A stretch of DNA of 64,000 bases, from contig NC_090990.1 of the NCBI RefSeq assembly GCF_041146395.1, positions 46,510,001 to 46,574,000 of the forward strand, given 5' to 3'. The notes beneath the pieces are model-generated. The model saw only the letters and a program-made list of their open reading frames with translations, had not been told where the DNA came from and made no database searches. Below, piece by piece: positions 59,467 to 64,000 of this stretch. Source of the DNA: Eulemur rufifrons. Its lineage: Eukaryota; Chordata; Mammalia; Primates; Lemuridae. The position numbers were made by a program, and so were the translations under genes. Position 1 is the first letter of the stretch. Each line of letters starts with the position of its first letter.

Positions 59467-59945
59467 TGGTAGGTAGAATAAATGCTCCCCAGAGATGTCT
59501 ACGTCCTAATTCCCAGAACTGTTGAATATAGTACCGCACATGGCAAAAGGGACTTTGCAGCTGTGATTAAATTAAGATTCTTGGGTGGGAAGATTACCCT
59601 GCTTTACCTGGGTAGGCCCAAGGTAATCATAAGGGTTCTTACAAGTGAAAGACAGAGGCAGGAATGTGAGACTCAGAGAAAGAGATGTGACAATGGAAGC
59701 AGAGGTCCCAGTGTGGCCATGAACCAAGGAACATGGGCAGCCTCTGGAAGTCGAAAGAGACGAGGAAAAATCAGATTCTTCCCGGGTGCCTCCAAAGGGC
59801 ACAGCCCTGTGAATACTTTCATTTTAGCCCAATAGGACCCAGTTTAGATTTCTGACCTCCAAACTTTAATAAAATAGTAACTTTGGATTGTTTTAAGCCA
59901 GGGAAGTTTGTGGTCATTTGTTACAACAGCAATAGGAAAAGAATA
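59467..59945 (+). repeat. Ancient MaLR/ERVL-type LTR
   Basis: Landmarks in order are 'agatgtctacgtcctaattc', 'aaaagggactttgcagctgt', 'aaccaaggaacatgggcagc' and 'acaacagcaataggaaaaga'. The 117-codon frame (59482-59835) lies wholly inside it and is not a gene. The family name is uncertain. Confidence 0.65.
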
Positions 59946-59999
59946 AAAGTAGCACTAACATTAATAAGCCACATAACAAGTCACTCTTAATGGATAATA

Positions 60000-60245
60000 A
60001 TCAAAATGGTGGCTAGCATTTATTGAACACTTGGGGGAAAGTGCAGTACAGGACGCTTCACAGAAATGCCTTGTTACTCCTACTTCTCAGAACTAGGCCA
60101 TAAGGTAGGTCGTATTATGACTCCCACTTGACAGCTAAGGAAACCAAGGTTTAGAAAAGTTAAATTACTTGATCGAGATCACGTTGTTAGCGAGTGGCAG
60201 AACAAGGACATGAACAAGGCAATCCATGTCCATGTCACTCTGTCT
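60000..60245 (-). repeat. MIR SINE, antisense
   Basis: 'ggctagcatttattgaacac' through 'cagctaaggaaaccaaggtt' to 'gcgagtggcagaacaaggac' is reverse MIR. Confidence 0.85.
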
Positions 60246-60254
60246 CCCATGCTA

Positions 60255-60600
60255 GTGCCGAGAAGTGTGGAAAATAACAGAACCGTAAGACAGCCCTGGC
60301 CTTCAAGGAACAAACAGAATGGCAAAGACAACGCTAACATATTACAGCGAGTCTATCACAGATGCTACATGATGTCTGATCTATGTTTAACGAGGAAAAG
60401 AGGATGAGAAAGCTGGAATAGTTAGGACTGGACGGAGCCAGACCTCGGAAGGGTATTTGGGTTAAGGACAGGCAGTGCGTGGTGGAGCTCCCTTCCAGGC
60501 TGGGGACATGCAGTGAGTGCGAGGACATTTGGTGCAAATGAACACGGAAATGGGGAAAGAGAGTAATCAGCAAAGCCTGCCAGGGGAAAAGTCTGAGAAA
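60255..60600 (-). repeat. Probable L2, antisense
   Basis: 'agccctggccttcaaggaac', followed by diverged text to 'agagtaatcagcaaagcctg', fits reverse L2. Confidence 0.5.
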
Positions 60601-60634
60601 GAAAAACAAGAAGATAAAATACTTAATTATTTTT

Positions 60635-60850
60635 ATGGGAATGGTAACATTTATTGAGCACCTATTCCACCATAAAGGGCACGTTCCCATTTGTTATTTA
60701 ATTTAATCCTCAGAAAACCCCTGCTAAATGAGTATTATTAGCCTCATTTTTATAAAAGAGAAAATTAAACATCCGGGGAGATTAAGTAATTGCTGAAAGG
60801 CACATATCTAGTAAGTTTGATTCCAAAATTTGTTCTGTCCTTTGTTTTTT
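60635..60850 (-). repeat. MIR SINE, antisense
   Basis: 'ggtaacatttattgagcacc' through 'ttaatttaatcctcagaaaa' is reverse MIR. Confidence 0.85.
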
Positions 60851-60984
60851 TTCTGCCCCCACAATAATCTCAGCCCTTCTCAGAGAAGGACCACATTTCC
60901 ATTAAAGTACGAGTGACAGGCAGAGCTGTCTGAAAAATGGAAAGAGCTGCTCTAGACGGTGGCTCGTTAAAGTCACTTGAGCTG

Positions 60985-61650
60985 AGGCTGGTTTATTCAA
61001 CCAGGTGTTCAGCAAGCATTTATTGGCAAGCCCTGTGCTACACACCCCAGAAACAGAGAAATAACAACAAAAGTACACCTTAAGGCACTGGCTGTTTAGT
61101 GAGCAAGACAAATGAATAAAAAGACTTTTCCGCACCAACTTCAGGTTAGTGTTTACTGGAAGAAGGTTTGGGAGGGAGTGGAGCTTTACTTGTGTCCTTT
61201 TTTTTTTCTGTTTGCTAGGGAACACTTATGTTTATAACCTGTTATTTCTTCAGAGAAATAAGAGAAATCTGAAACAAATATGGCAATTTACTAACATACT
61301 TAATCTCAGTGCTGAGTGTCTGTGGCAATACTCCTCTTCATTTTATCTTAAATGAAATAAGTAACTTCTGGAGGGTTTTAAGCAAGAGATAGAAATGATC
61401 AGATTTGCTTTCCAGAAAGATCATTTTGGTAAGAGCAGGAAAGATGAATGAGAGGAAGGTGGGACTCTGGCCAGGTAGCCAAGGCAGGAGTTTATCACAG
61501 GATCCTAGATGAGAGATAGTCAAGGGCCTGAAATAGCAGAGTTGCAGTGAGGATGAAGAAATGATTTCAAAGTATATATGAGGTGGAATTTAAAAGTTTG
61601 ATGATCTATTGAATGTAGGGAGAAAATGGCGTGAAAGACAACTTTGGGGT
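60985..61650 (-). repeat. L2 LINE, antisense
   Basis: Reverse L2 is clear at both ends: 'ttcagcaagcatttattggc' (about 61007) and 'gggttttaagcaagagatag', 'gatcattttggtaagagcag' and 'aggcaggagtttatcacagg' (61374-61502). The middle (61145-61345) is unclear and may be a separate AT-rich piece. Confidence 0.65.
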
Positions 61651-61723
61651 TTCTTTCTTGGTAGACATGCTGCTATTTCCCCTGCCATAAGGAATGAGGG
61701 AGGAATAAGTTTAAAAATAAAGA

Positions 61724-63139
61724 TGAGTTTTCAACAAATGGTGCTGGAATAACTGGACATCCACATACAAAAAACAAATCTACATGCAGACCTTAAACTC
61801 TTCACAAAAATTAACTCAAAATGAATCACAGGCCTAAATGTAAAATACAAAACTATAAAACTCCTAGAAGATAACATAGGAGAAAATCTAGATGATTTGG
61901 GTTTGGCAACAACTTTTTGGATACAGCACCAAAGGCATGATTCATGAAAGAAAGAATTGACAAGCTGGACATCATTAAAATTAAAATTTCTGCTCTGCAA
62001 AGGATAGTGTCAAGAGAATGAGAACATAAACCACAGACTGGGAAAAAATGTTTGCAAAAGACATATCTAATAAAAAAACTGTTATCCAAAATAAAGAACT
62101 CTTAAAATTCAACAATAAGAAAACAAATGATCCAATTAAAAAATAGGCCAAAGACTGTAATAGACACCCTACTAAAGAAGTACACAGATGGCAAATAAGT
62201 ATATGAAAAGACGTTCCACATCATATGTCATCAGGGAAATGCAAATTAAAACAAGATACTATTACGCATCTATTAGAATGGCCAAAATCCAGAATACTGA
62301 TAGCACCAAATGCTGACAAGCATGTGGAGCAACAGGAACTCTCACTGATTGCAAAATGGGTGGGAATGCAAATGGTACAGACACTTTGGAAGACAGCTTG
62401 ACAGTTTCTTACAAAATTAAACATTCTCTTACCATGTGATTCAGCAATCACACTCCTTGGTATTTACCCAAAGGAGTCAAAGACTTATGTCCACCCAAAA
62501 GCCTACATATGGATGTTTATAGCAGCTTTATTCATAATTGCCAAAACTTAGAAACAACCAAGATGTCCTTCAGTAGGTGAATGGATAAACTGTGGTACAT
62601 CCAGTCAATGGAATATTATTCAGTGATAAAAAGAACTGAGGTATCAAGCCATGAAAAGACATGAAGGAAACTTAAATGCATATTACTAAGTGAAAGGAGC
62701 CAATTTGAAAAGGCTACATACTATATGATTCCAACTATGTGGCATTCAGGAAAAAGCAAATATTATGGAGACAGTAAAAAGATCAGAGGTTGCCAGGGTG
62801 GGGGTGAGGAGGGATGAATGAGCAGAGCACAGAAGATTTTAGAGTAGTGAAATTACTCTGAATGATACCATAATGGTGGCTACATGTCATTATACATTTG
62901 TCCAAATCCATAGAATGTTGTAACACCGAGAGTGAACCCTAATGTAAACTATGGACCTTAGGTGACAATGATGTCTCAGTGTAGGCTTATTGATTGTAAA
63001 AGATGTACTGCTCTAGTGGGGGATGTTGATAATAGGGGAGACTATGCATATGTGGGGTAGGGAAAAGCTCTGTACTTTCTATTAAATTTTTCTGTGAACC
63101 TAAAACTGCTCTAAAAAAATAAAGTATTATTTAAGGAAA
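61724..63139 (+). mobile_element. L1 LINE 3' half (ORF2 end and 3' UTR), sense
   Basis: It is 5'-truncated in ORF2 ('caacaaatggtgctggaata'). It passes 'ctgacaagcatgtggagcaa', 'aatggaatattattcagtga' and 'agaggttgccagggtggggg', and ends with 'ctaaaactgctctaaaaaaa'. It is of L1MA/L1MB age class by appearance and the best preserved L1 of the window. All frames are closed. Confidence 0.9.
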
Positions 63140-63204
63140 AAAGATAACAATTTAGAAAATGTTACATATAGGTCCTAAAGAAATATAAGCAGAAATGTTT
63201 TAAT

Positions 63205-63350
63205 GGGTAGTTGAGTATTATTACTTCATCCCTGATTTATAGATAAGGAAACAGTCTTAGAGAGATGAAGTATCTTGTCCAAGGTCACATAGCACATTAA
63301 GTGGCAGAGGATAGAATTTGAATGTAGGAAGTTTGACTCCTGTGCCCATA
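63205..63350 (-). repeat. MIR SINE, antisense
   Basis: 'gatttatagataaggaaaca' and 'ttgtccaaggtcacatagca' are reverse MIR. Confidence 0.85.
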
Positions 63351-63394
63351 TGGGTAGCCACATGTGGAATGAGGTTTCAAGGCCTATATGTGTT

Positions 63395-63730
63395 TCATAT
63401 TATTGCTGCACCAGATTACCACGAATTTAGTGTCTTAAAACAATACAAATTTATTATCTTTTGTTCTAGCAGTTCAAAATAAATCTCACTGAGCTAAAGT
63501 AAAATGTTAGCAAGTCCTAACTCTTGAGGCTGATGTAAAAGAAAAAAAAAAATAGTGTTAGCAGGGCTGTGTCCTTCTCAAGGCTCTAGGAGAGAATCCG
63601 TTTCCTGGTCTTTTCCAGCTTCCTTCTAGAGGCCATGTGCATTCCTTGGCTTGTGGCTCCCTTCCATCTTCAAAGCAGTAATCATATCACTCTGACCTCT
63701 GTTTCTACACATACTTTTCAAGTGTTGAAA
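63395..63730 (-). repeat. Ancient LTR, antisense
   Basis: 'ttaccacgaatttagtgtct', 'acaatacaaatttattatct' and 'gctctaggagagaatccgtt' are the reverse of the LTR class also seen at 59467. The 63731-63811 text may be a separate L1 scrap. Confidence 0.6.
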
Positions 63731-63811
63731 GAAAAGAACTTTCAATCACGCATCCTATATCTAACGACACTGTGCTTCAGAAATGAAAAGGCAATAAAGA
63801 TATCTCAGATA

Positions 63812-63980
63812 GGCCAGGTGCAGTTGCTCAAGCCTGTAATCCCAGCACTTTGGGAGGCCAAGGCAGGAGGATTGCTTGAGCCCAGGAGTTTGAGGTTGCT
63901 GTGAGCTAGGCTGATGCCATGGCACTCTAGCCAGGGCAACAGAGCAAGACTCTGTCTCCAAAAAAAAAAAAAAAAAAAAA
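63812..63980 (+). mobile_element. Short Alu hybrid (left start joined to right end)
   Basis: Only about 149 bp plus a 20-A tail. It begins like a left arm (ggccaggtgcagttgctcaa) but after 'gcccaggagtttgag' continues as a right arm (gttgctgtgagctaggctga). The switch lies in a segment shared by both arms, so an arm-to-arm deletion would produce it. It is neither a typical FLAM nor a typical FRAM. Confidence 0.85.
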
Positions 63981-64000
63981 GAACCACTTCTAAGCAATCA

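Noticed and set aside
60334..60690. 118-codon minus-strand frame with a Phe-rich run
   Set aside because: It spans a MIR and a probable L2, and the Phe run comes from an A-rich plus strand.

Overview
The window is nuclear DNA from a primate, most likely a lemur (Strepsirrhini). The main evidence is the SINE content. Eight Alu or Alu-derived 7SL SINEs are present. Several carry strepsirrhine-type wording, such as 'cctagcactctggg' instead of 'cccagcactttggg'. The youngest copy (56915-57260) has the AT-rich expansion between its two arms that I associate with lemur Alus. The rest of the content is typical placental-mammal repeat: L2, MIR, L1, ERVL/MaLR LTRs, hAT-Charlie and Tigger. I found no bacterial features and no host protein-coding exon I could defend. 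The open reading frames are all short (140 codons or fewer) and are best explained by chance or by repeat remnants. I read the window as intergenic or intronic.

Layout. 0-3.5 kb: an internally deleted mariner transposon with both terminal inverted repeats, then a decayed L1 ORF2 fragment and an Alu. 3.5-13 kb: a solo MLT1-type LTR, several L2 and MIR copies, unique DNA, and a second MLT1-type LTR. 13.2-16.2 kb: the 5' half of an ERVL provirus (LTR, primer-binding site, gag, protease, start of RT) with an Alu inside it. 16.2-27.8 kb: L2, a third MLT1-type LTR, an old L1, a long L2 split by an LTR-like insertion, unique AT-rich DNA, and two Alus. 27.6-33.8 kb: a second ERVL internal region (protease, RT with YIDD, RNase H, integrase part). 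It is broken by a 5'- and 3'-containing L1, which itself holds an antisense solo LTR. 33.8-40 kb: an hAT element, a long low-repeat AT-rich stretch, and L2. 40.15-40.39 kb: the only real CpG cluster in the window, a candidate promoter. 40.4-56 kb: MIR, L2, an hAT element, MER5A-like and Tigger elements, Alus, an antisense L1 and microsatellites. 56.4-57.9 kb: a four-level nest (L2 > LTR-like > L1 3' end > Alu). 58-64 kb: unique DNA, L2, MIR, LTR remnants, an L1 3' half, and a shortened Alu at the edge.

Nothing here forms a gene system. The value of the window lies in its insertion chronology (several nests with readable target-site duplications), in two candidate regulatory elements (the 40.2-kb CpG cluster and the antisense solo LTR at 29.2-29.7 kb, which has CCAAT and TATA boxes), and in the mariner element. 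Repeat names were assigned by recall of consensus sequences, not by a database search. Edges are approximate unless a target-site duplication is quoted.
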